A stretch of 21,208 bases of DNA from a bacterium (lineage in GTDB: Bacteria > Patescibacteriota > Saccharimonadia > Saccharimonadales > Saccharimonadaceae). The stretch is from positions 1-21,208 of the forward strand of contig JAUIDL010000004.1 in assembly GCA_030428585.1 (NCBI GenBank), in the 5' to 3' direction. Under the pieces are notes generated by a model, which searched no databases, was not told where the DNA came from, and was given only the letters and a program-made list of their open reading frames with translations. The translations under genes were made by a program, and so were the position numbers. Shown piece by piece: positions 15,521 to 21,208 of this stretch; position 1 is the first letter of the stretch, and the number at the start of each line of letters is the position of its first letter.

Positions 15521-15529
15521 AGTATAACA
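15521..15529 (-). promoter_or_regulatory. extended -10 promoter of the desulfurase-ydcF-mnmA operon
   Basis: TGTTATACT on the minus strand, 7 nt before the GTG start and 3 nt after the stop of the preceding gene. The spacing puts the transcription start on the start codon, which decides for the GTG at 15513. Confidence 0.65.
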
Positions 15530-15532
15530 GTT

Positions 15533-16411
15533 TTAGCGCGAGCCTGCACCGACGAGATGGTCGTCACTCGCAGTTTCGCTTTGCTGAGCATAGACACGTT
15601 CGAGTTCAGCTATAGCTGCTTGTTCAGCTGGACTCAACGCCACTTGATCGTGCTCTGGACTCACTGACGCCTGCGTTTGTTCAGGAATAGATTCTTGCAT
15701 ATCGATACGTGCCGCATCACGGGTGATGCGCTCAGCTTCCAGGACCACTGCAACCTTATCGTTAAGATAAATTTCTTCGTTGATAGCGCTGATATACTGA
15801 GGCGCAAGTTCATACAAGCGAGATTTTTCTGGCACAGTCATCGACACAGGATCACCATTAAACGTCTTATAGACATTGCTCTTCGTCACCTCGTACTGGG
15901 CGTATGACCATTTACGGTTTTTTGTAAGGCTACCATAATAAATCAATGTTCGTCCATCCAAACCGTCGCCAAACCAGAAGCGCTGCGTCGCTCCACTTTC
16001 ATCAAGCAACCGACCACCAACTTCACTCTCAAGATTCATCAGTTCTTCGAGCAGACTAGCGTTTCGGTCTTGAGGACGACCAAACAAACCTTCCATAATT
16101 GGACGAAACAAGCGGGTAATGCGGTTCAAACGAAGCGTGTCGTAATCAGCCTGGCTACGCATAAACATCACACGGTCAAACTGATTCATCAGCTCCATGT
16201 TTTTTAACATCTCGGCGTTAGGCCGTTCTGGATTATACATTGGACGTTCAACAATGGCGCCTGGCCGTTCAGCCACGGTTAATTGCTGTTGACGCTCAAG
16301 AGCGGTCGGCGTTTGGACGTAAGTCATCGAGGATTCACTTCGAATACCGTCAGGGTTAGCTGACGTATACGTCGTGGTTGCGGTGGGGTATTGATACTGA
16401 TCGATACTCAT
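15533..16411 (-). CDS. hypothetical protein (292 aa)
   Basis: I do not recognise a family. Residues 1-65 are polar and Tyr/Thr/Gln/Pro-rich, probably disordered, with short repeats of the type AERPG, VERPMYNPERP. A central folded region (about 68-230) begins with a helix (MLKNMELMNQFDRVMFMRSQADYDTL), continues with RLFRPIMEGLFGRPQ, and contains a beta-looking stretch (TQRFWFGDGLDGRTLIYYGS, KWSYAQYEVTKSNVYKTFNG). The last 60 residues are acidic, Gln/Ala-rich and likely helical (LSPAEQAAIAELERVYAQQ). There is no signal peptide or membrane helix, so it should be cytoplasmic. It lies between tatD (48 nt gap) and the desulfurase operon (19 nt gap). Base composition and codon use resemble the neighbours. 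It is a real gene by length and context; function unknown. Confidence 0.85.
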   Translation of the reverse strand: MSIDQYQYPTATTTYTSANPDGIRSESSMTYVQTPTALERQQQLTVAERPGAIVERPMYNPERPNAEMLKNMELMNQFDRVMFMRSQADYDTLRLNRITRLFRPIMEGLFGRPQDRNASLLEELMNLESEVGGRLLDESGATQRFWFGDGLDGRTLIYYGSLTKNRKWSYAQYEVTKSNVYKTFNGDPVSMTVPEKSRLYELAPQYISAINEEIYLNDKVAVVLEAERITRDAARIDMQESIPEQTQASVSPEHDQVALSPAEQAAIAELERVYAQQSETASDDHLVGAGSR

Positions 16412-16459
16412 AAGTTAAGAAACCCATAAGGTGATGGTTTTTGATCAGGTTTTTGTTTA

Positions 16460-17203
16460 TCAGAGCGCAAAAAGTGCGCGGGCGTTAGCCGTCGTTTGAG
16501 TGGCTATCTCATCTGTTGATAGACCGCGACGGTTGGCGATATGCTCGGCAACTGTCCGAACTAACGCTGGCTCATTGATTTTACCACGAAATGGACTTGG
16601 GGTCAAGAATGGTGCATCCGTTTCTAACAACAATTTATCGAGGGGAATCGCATCGAACATCGCTTGTTGCGCTGGGTCTTTCGTAAACGTCGAAATACCG
16701 TTTACTCCTATAAAAAGCCCTTTTTCGATGGCTTTTTCCATATTCTTACGCGAATCAGTGAAACTATGGAGTACTCCACGAATACCCTCAAAACTGTCAA
16801 AAATTGGCCAAAAATCATCAAATGCGTCACGAACATGGAAAATAATCGGCAAATTATGGTCGAGTGCAACTTGAATTTGCTCCCGTAAGGCTTTGATTTG
16901 CGTCTCTTTAGGGCTGTGGTTGTAGTAGTAATCGAGCCCGATTTCACCAACTGCCACTACACCTGTGTCCTTGGCATATTCCGCGATATTATACCCGTCT
17001 TTCGTATCATGGGGATGTACGCCTATCGAGGCCCGTGCCCATGGGTATTGCTGGGCAAATTCGATGGCGTGGCGGGTCGATTCAACAGAGGTACCGACAC
17101 AAATCACCTGCTCGACACTAGCTTCGCGAGCGTTAGTGTACACTCCTTCAATCGGCAACGAGTAATCAAGTTCGTGAATATGACAGTGAGTATCGACAAG
17201 CAT
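16460..17203 (-). CDS. tatD: TatD-family metal-dependent DNase
   Basis: 247 residues, an amidohydrolase-type TIM barrel. TatD proteins are Mg-dependent 3'-5' exonucleases linked to DNA repair and quality control. Metal ligands in order: His6 and His8 in DTHCHIH, Glu87 in VGEIGLDYYY, His123 in IIFHVRDAFDD, His146 in VLHSFTD, and Asp196 in LLETDAPFLTP. The C-terminal NEPALVRTVAEHIA and TTANARALF helices complete the family pattern. The ATG overlaps the metG stop by 1 nt (TGATG), so translation is coupled to metG. The metG-tatD pair is conserved in Bacillus subtilis and mycobacteria. Confidence 0.95.
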   Translation of the reverse strand: MLVDTHCHIHELDYSLPIEGVYTNAREASVEQVICVGTSVESTRHAIEFAQQYPWARASIGVHPHDTKDGYNIAEYAKDTGVVAVGEIGLDYYYNHSPKETQIKALREQIQVALDHNLPIIFHVRDAFDDFWPIFDSFEGIRGVLHSFTDSRKNMEKAIEKGLFIGVNGISTFTKDPAQQAMFDAIPLDKLLLETDAPFLTPSPFRGKINEPALVRTVAEHIANRRGLSTDEIATQTTANARALFAL

Positions 17204-18690
17204 CAGGCTGTTTTTGGTGCATTGGGATCGGGTGTGTGCAGATATTTCTTTGGGAATAAGACACCTTCGGGCTGTTTCACCACTCCTGTTTCAAAAATAT
17301 CGTGAATCGCAGCTGCAGTAGTAGGTAAGAATGGGAGCAGGAGGTCGCCAATCTGTAGTAACGCGCCAGCACAGTGCGCTAATATCTCAGACAAGTGTTG
17401 TTCGGCTTCACTATCTTTGCCGACTTCTTTTGCAACGCTCCACGGTTTGACGTTCTCGATATACTGGTTTAGGCTTCGGACCATATTCCACACCTCATCA
17501 AGTGCTTTGTTGAACTCGAGATGTTCCATCGCATCATGATACAGTGTCATGTCGTGTTCGGTTTGCTCTGATTCGCCAATAACTCCAGCCTGATACCTAG
17601 TAATCATACTAGCGACTCGTTGGACCAAGTTCCCGAGGTCATTGCCAAGCTCACCGTTATAGGCACCCTCGAACTTTTCCCAGGTGAAATCACCGTCGTC
17701 GAGCGTCGGAATGTGACGAGAGAAGAAGTAGCGGAAGGCATCGAGTCCGAACTCATCAATAATTTCGATAGGGTCAATGACATTCCCGATGGTTTTACTC
17801 ATCTTGGTGCCACCAACAATGACATGGCCGTGCACCAAGAGGCGCTTTGGTAGCTCTAGCCCGAGACCAAGGAGCATAGCCGGCCAAATGCCCGCGTGGA
17901 AGCGTAAAATATCTTTACCAATCACTTGAACATCGGCTGGCCAATACTCTTGCCAGCCTTCTTTGTCGGGGTAGCCAAGCACGGTGATGTAATTTGATAA
18001 CGCGTCCAACCAGACATACATCACCTGTTCTGGATCACCTGGAACTGGCACTCCCCAACTCAGATTCTTGCGTGGTCGAGAAATGCTGACGTCTTGGAGA
18101 CCATTTTTTATAAGTTCCAAAAATTCATTTTTTCGAAACTCTGGAACAATTTCCATTGCCCCGGTATTGATAGCTTCACGAATCTTGTCGGTAAAAGCAC
18201 TGGTTTTGAGGTAATAATTCTCTTCAGACAATTGTTCGAACGGTTTTTGATGATCCGGACATACACCACCCATTTCTTGGACTTCTTTGTCAGTAAAGAA
18301 GGCTTCGTGGCCAACACAGTACCAGCCTTGGTAGACACCTTTATAAATGTAAGGTTGGAGTTTATGCCAGATGTATTGGACTGCCGCAACGTGGTGCTGG
18401 TCGGTAGTCCGAATGAAATCTGTGTAGCTGGCGTTAACTTTGACGATAAATTCTTCGAATTTTTTATAGTTTCGATCAGCGTACGCCTGTGGCTCAAGAT
18501 TTTCTTCCTGTGCTTTGGCGGCAATTTTGTTCCCGTGTTCGTCTGTCCCCACTTGAAAACGAACTTCATGCCCTTGTTGTTTTTGATAGCGTGTCCAGAT
18601 GTCGGCCAACAAGTAGTCCATAGCATGCCCAATGTGCGGCGCTCCATTAACATACGGAATGGCGGTCGTGATGTATAGCTTTTTTTCCAT
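17203..18690 (-). CDS. metG: methionyl-tRNA synthetase (short form, 495 aa)
   Basis: Class I synthetase for tRNA-Met. The signature HIGH is at 19-22 (YVNGAPHIGHAMDYLLADI), the KMSKS loop reads KMSKT at 296-300 (GGTKMSKTIGNVIDP), and TDEHGNKI and GKDILRFHAGIWPAML are typical. The connective peptide carries one knuckle with a CxxH...CxxH pattern (Cys125, His128, Cys144, His147), where the related Thermus enzyme has CxxC...CxxH. The alpha-helical anticodon domain follows and the protein ends near residue 495, without the C-terminal tRNA-binding EMAP-like domain of longer bacterial forms. TGCTACAAT lies 7 nt before the ATG. tatD follows with a 1-nt overlap. Confidence 0.97.
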   Translation of the reverse strand: MEKKLYITTAIPYVNGAPHIGHAMDYLLADIWTRYQKQQGHEVRFQVGTDEHGNKIAAKAQEENLEPQAYADRNYKKFEEFIVKVNASYTDFIRTTDQHHVAAVQYIWHKLQPYIYKGVYQGWYCVGHEAFFTDKEVQEMGGVCPDHQKPFEQLSEENYYLKTSAFTDKIREAINTGAMEIVPEFRKNEFLELIKNGLQDVSISRPRKNLSWGVPVPGDPEQVMYVWLDALSNYITVLGYPDKEGWQEYWPADVQVIGKDILRFHAGIWPAMLLGLGLELPKRLLVHGHVIVGGTKMSKTIGNVIDPIEIIDEFGLDAFRYFFSRHIPTLDDGDFTWEKFEGAYNGELGNDLGNLVQRVASMITRYQAGVIGESEQTEHDMTLYHDAMEHLEFNKALDEVWNMVRSLNQYIENVKPWSVAKEVGKDSEAEQHLSEILAHCAGALLQIGDLLLPFLPTTAAAIHDIFETGVVKQPEGVLFPKKYLHTPDPNAPKTA

Positions 18691-18697
18691 TACTGTT

Positions 18698-18706
18698 ATT
18701 GTAGCA
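18698..18706 (-). promoter_or_regulatory. extended -10 promoter of metG, leaderless-type
   Basis: TGCTACAAT (TGn-TACAAT) on the minus strand, 7 nt before the ATG, in the 38-nt gap between rsmA and metG. No convincing -35 and no Shine-Dalgarno sequence. Confidence 0.6.
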
Positions 18707-18728
18707 GATAACAGAGAACCAAGTGGGG

Positions 18729-19508
18729 TTAGTTTTGTGGTGCGCTATCAAGGAGTTTGCGCCAGTCTTCGATAGATAAGTCTTCAGCGCGTAAATTAGC
18801 ATCGATACCCACGCTCTCAAGCCAAGTATCAATCGCTGGTTTCGAAAGATGAAGCCCGGCCGACAAACTGGTACGTAACTTCTTGCGTCGGCCAGAAAAA
18901 CCAGCTTTGACAATGCGGAAAAAGGCCGGTTGTTGGTCAGGGCTGACTTTTGGTTCAGCAAACGGCTCGAGTACAACCACCTGACTATCCACTTTTGGTG
19001 GTGGCGTGAAGTACTCGGCTTCGACCACCATATCGAGCCATGTTTCGGCGTAGAGTTGCGCGCTGACCGCTAATAAGCTCATGTCGCCAGGCCCAGCAAC
19101 GATGCGCTCGGCGACCTCTTTTTGCACCAACAAGACAATTCGTTTCGGTAGATTGGTTGACGTTAATAAAGTCTGAACAATTTTTGACGTAATGTAGTAC
19201 GGCACGTTGGCCACGACGACATAGCCTTTTGGTAGTGTGGTCAGGTCAAAGGTCAAAATATCCTGTTGGACAACGGTTAGGTTCGTTCCTGGAAATTGGC
19301 CAGGTAGTTTCGCTGCCAAATCAGCATCCAGTTCAACTGCTGTGACACGCTCTGCGCGGCGCAGTAATTCACTAGTGAGGGTGCCGAGGCCTGGACCAAT
19401 CTCGAGGACCACATCATCTTTAGTAATTTCGGCCGCTTCGGCAATGCCCGAGAGAATCATGCGGTCGGTCAGCCAGTGTTGGCCCAGTGATTTTTTCGGA
19501 CCTGCCAT
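18729..19508 (-). CDS. rsmA: RsmA/KsgA, 16S rRNA adenine dimethyltransferase
   Basis: 259 residues. Dimethylates the two adjacent adenines in the helix 45 loop of 16S rRNA late in 30S assembly, using S-adenosylmethionine. The N-terminal KKSLGQHWLTD is the family's KSLGQNFL-type motif. The SAM site is LEIGPGLGTLT (35-45), the acidic ribose-binding residue is in AVELDADL, and the catalytic NxPY motif reads NVPYYITS (from Asn101). PPPKVDSQVV and FSGRRKKLRTSL in the C-terminal part are also typical. The start is 2 nt after the stop of the Rpf-like gene with no promoter between, so the two share a transcript. Confidence 0.96.
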   Translation of the reverse strand: MAGPKKSLGQHWLTDRMILSGIAEAAEITKDDVVLEIGPGLGTLTSELLRRAERVTAVELDADLAAKLPGQFPGTNLTVVQQDILTFDLTTLPKGYVVVANVPYYITSKIVQTLLTSTNLPKRIVLLVQKEVAERIVAGPGDMSLLAVSAQLYAETWLDMVVEAEYFTPPPKVDSQVVVLEPFAEPKVSPDQQPAFFRIVKAGFSGRRKKLRTSLSAGLHLSKPAIDTWLESVGIDANLRAEDLSIEDWRKLLDSAPQN

Positions 19509-19510
19509 GG

Positions 19511-20689
19511 CTAGTACCAGCGGTTCTTCATCCAGAAATTATAGGCTTGTTGCCAACCACCGTAGCGACCAGTCACATACCCGTTCATCCAGTTCAGTGA
19601 ATTGACTGGGTCCATTGGGTTCCCTGGTACCTTTGAACATGGCAACGCCTGAGCCAGTCCACAGGCTCCAGAGCTTTGGTTGATAGCGTTCGGGTTCCAA
19701 CCACTTTCACGCGTCACCAGCGCGTCGGCATAACCCCAATTCTCTTTGGAGATGTTCGAGGCTGCGAGCCAATCAGTCTTGCTACCGCCACCAGTGTAAG
19801 GGAGGTATTCCGGTTTTGTGCCGATAATCACAACCTCAGTGACGGCTTTTTTGAGCGTTAGGCTGGCGATTTCTTCGCGACTAACTTCCCGTCCGTCTTT
19901 GATTTCAATTTCGTAGGTGACGCGTTTTGTACCGTTCTTACCGGCTGTCTGTACTTTTTCGTAGCCAATCGGTTGATCGGCGTCTTTAATCTCACGAGTT
20001 CCGTGGTCAATCTTTTCTTCACGAGTAATCGTCTGCTTGCCTTCGCGCCACACTCGAACGGTCATGCCTTCAGTTAGTGTCGTTTGGCTACTTGGTGAAA
20101 CGCGATCAGCATCACCCAGCTCGATACCCTTTTCTTCAAGCATCGCTCCAACGGTATCACCCTGCGTACGTGTATCGGTTTTTGCCCCGTACAAATCAAA
20201 GGTAAAAAGTACTGCACGGTCAATTTCCAGTTGCAACCCAGCACCGTTCAATAAATCATCCGAACGAGTCAGCTCGGTCGTGTCTTCTGGATACACCGTA
20301 ATGTCGGCGGCGGCCAAGATATGCTCTGGGGTTTGATAGGCGGTCATTACTTTTTGTCGCATGGCGCCATCAATCACCGTCACTGGTCGCGCTCGATAAA
20401 TGTTCACTTGGTACTCAGACGCCACCATCTGTTCATTCAGCGCTGGTTCAACCACATCGCGAGCATCGGTTTCGATACCTGCTTCCTTTAATACATCGCC
20501 GATGGTTTCGGCGTTTGAAACAAACACTTGCTCTTCACCACGGTCAAAGATCGTCACCAGGTGACCTTCAGTGTTCAAAGCGTTAGTTTGGCGTGTTTGC
20601 CAAACAAAGAAAATCGAAAGACACAAAAGCACAGCTACTGCCACAAGCAGGCTCCAAACGGTCGTACGGCTTCGTGTCTTAATTATCAT
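19511..20689 (-). CDS. RpfB/YabE-like protein: DUF348 repeats, G5 and lysozyme-like domain
   Basis: 392 residues. A signal anchor (about 13-31) is followed by three DUF348-type ubiquitin-like repeats (about 44-83, 100-140 and 158-205; e.g. HLVTIFDRGEEQVFVSNAET), a G5 domain (about 215-292; KQTITREEKIDHGTREIKD, TYEIEIKDGREVSREEI) and a C-terminal lysozyme-like domain (305-392). The likely catalytic Glu328 sits in ALVTRESGWNPNAINQSSGA; Cys343 and Cys351 may form a disulfide. The layout is that of mycobacterial RpfB, a resuscitation-promoting muralytic factor, and of Bacillus YabE. It should act outside the membrane on peptidoglycan. The gene is followed 2 nt later by rsmA, a link also seen in Actinobacteria and Firmicutes. 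Calling it Rpf rather than a generic transglycosylase is inference. Confidence 0.88.
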   Translation of the reverse strand: MIIKTRSRTTVWSLLVAVAVLLCLSIFFVWQTRQTNALNTEGHLVTIFDRGEEQVFVSNAETIGDVLKEAGIETDARDVVEPALNEQMVASEYQVNIYRARPVTVIDGAMRQKVMTAYQTPEHILAAADITVYPEDTTELTRSDDLLNGAGLQLEIDRAVLFTFDLYGAKTDTRTQGDTVGAMLEEKGIELGDADRVSPSSQTTLTEGMTVRVWREGKQTITREEKIDHGTREIKDADQPIGYEKVQTAGKNGTKRVTYEIEIKDGREVSREEIASLTLKKAVTEVVIIGTKPEYLPYTGGGSKTDWLAASNISKENWGYADALVTRESGWNPNAINQSSGACGLAQALPCSKVPGNPMDPVNSLNWMNGYVTGRYGGWQQAYNFWMKNRWY

Positions 20690-20726
20690 CAGTAAACAGA
20701 TTCACACCCACATGTGTGTTCTGCTT

Positions 20727-20735
20727 ATTATACCA
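20727..20735 (-). promoter_or_regulatory. extended -10 promoter of the rpfB-like - rsmA operon
   Basis: TGGTATAAT on the minus strand, with TTGGTC 16 bp before the hexamer as a plausible -35. The predicted start near 20720 leaves a leader of about 31 nt holding a small CACAC/GTGTG hairpin and no Shine-Dalgarno sequence. Confidence 0.6.
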
Positions 20736-20757
20736 AAAAACCTAGGCTGACCAAAGT
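20736..20757 (-). terminator. weak possible terminator after pcrA
   Basis: On the minus strand CTTTGG and CCTAGG can form an imperfect 6-bp stem around TCAG, followed at once by TTTTTT. The T run leads straight into the extended -10 of the next gene, the same overlap of termination and promoter signals as at 4238-4274. Confidence 0.4.
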
Positions 20758-20759
20758 CG

Positions 20760-21208
20760 CTAACGCTTTTGTAGCCGAGCATATTCGGCATTGAGTTTCT
20801 TGGTTTGACCAGATAAAAACGCCACCGTGACGGCCATACCATCGATATCAATAATTTCACCGTCACCAAATGCGGTTGACGTCACTTGATCGCCAATCTC
20901 AAAGCCTAAATCATCACTATAAAATGGCTCATCAACATTTTGGGGTGAAAAGAACTGCGGTGTTTCACTGGACGAGGCGACTTGATCACCCATATCAGCA
21001 ATAAAACGGGATGTTGGGTTATAACTACGCTGTCCAAATTGCAACCGGCTGTATGCGTAGGTGATGTGTAGTTCTTCACGAGCCCGCGTCATACCAACAT
21101 AACAGAGTCGCCGCTCTTCTTCGAGCTCGCTCGGTCCTGATTCAAACACGCGGCTGTGGGGTAAAATTCCCTCCTCCAGCCCGACCATAAAGACAACCGG
21201 AAATTCCA
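20760..21208 (-). CDS. UvrD/PcrA-type superfamily I DNA helicase (C-terminal part only)
   Basis: The last 149 residues of a 3'-5' helicase whose start lies beyond base 21208. The first visible residues read EFPVVFMVGLEEGILPHSR, the conserved segment before motif VI, and motif VI follows as RRLCYVGMTRAREELHITY. After a variable acidic stretch comes a tudor-like tail (FEIGDQVTSTAFGDGEIIDIDG, AVTVAFLSGQTKKLNAEYARLQ), which is characteristic of the PcrA/UvrD C-terminus that contacts RNA polymerase. Such helicases remove UvrC and the cut strand after excision and strip proteins from DNA. PcrA and UvrD cannot be separated from this fragment. Confidence 0.93.
   Translation of the reverse strand, partial: EFPVVFMVGLEEGILPHSRVFESGPSELEEERRLCYVGMTRAREELHITYAYSRLQFGQRSYNPTSRFIADMGDQVASSSETPQFFSPQNVDEPFYSDDLGFEIGDQVTSTAFGDGEIIDIDGMAVTVAFLSGQTKKLNAEYARLQKR

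Noticed and set aside
15514..15597. 28-codon N-terminal extension of the cysteine desulfurase
   Set aside because: It overlaps the end of the upstream gene and the TGTTATACT promoter. The GTG at 15513 fits both the family start and the promoter spacing.

Overview
The window reads as a chromosomal segment of a Candidate Phyla Radiation (Patescibacteria) bacterium, most likely a Candidatus Saccharibacteria (TM7) relative. The basis is the small gene versions (630-residue AlaRS, 495-residue MetRS), tight packing, a PilM/FtsA-like protein paired with a membrane-anchored baseplate-J-like protein, several peptidoglycan hydrolases, and TGA used as an ordinary stop, which argues against the UGA-recoding Gracilibacteria and Absconditabacteria. 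The phylum call is inference. Nearly every gene lies on the minus strand; only one small membrane-protein gene is on plus. No tRNA, rRNA, CRISPR array, insertion sequence or prophage was found.

Layout, from high to low coordinates (the direction of transcription). 21208-16460: end of a PcrA/UvrD helicase, an RpfB-like G5 cell-wall lytic protein, rsmA, metG and tatD, a permuted version of the metG-tatD-rpfB/yabE-ksgA neighbourhood of Actinobacteria and Firmicutes. 16411-15533: an unrecognised 292-residue protein. 15513-12693: a coupled operon of cysteine desulfurase, a DUF218/YdcF protein and the tRNA thiouridylase mnmA. 12674-5764: a type IV pilin-like protein, a reduced alaS, a PilM-like ATPase, a baseplate-J-like membrane protein, ruvX and mltG. 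5696-4249: a long leader followed by a LysM-CHAP cell-wall hydrolase that appears to start at ATT. 4243-2914: obgE. 2896-2277: a gene-free region with a perfect consensus promoter, about 585 nt of strongly paired sequence and an intrinsic terminator, taken as an unidentified large structured RNA. 2236-806: an sbcB-type exonuclease I. 809-564 (plus strand): the small membrane protein. 456-1: the 5' part of uvrA.

Regulation is a theme. At least eight genes have a -10 hexamer, often with an extended TG, only 6 to 11 nt upstream of the start codon and no usable Shine-Dalgarno sequence, so most transcripts here should be leaderless or nearly so. The LysM-CHAP gene is the exception, with a 240-nt leader, a good Shine-Dalgarno and a rare start codon.

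Functionally the window combines DNA repair (UvrA, PcrA, ExoI, RuvX), translation and tRNA modification (AlaRS, MetRS, MnmA with its sulfur donor, RsmA, ObgE), wall remodelling (LysM-CHAP, MltG, Rpf-like) and pieces of a type IV pilus-like system. The best candidates for something undescribed are the large RNA and the PilM plus baseplate-J-like pair inserted between alaS and ruvX.
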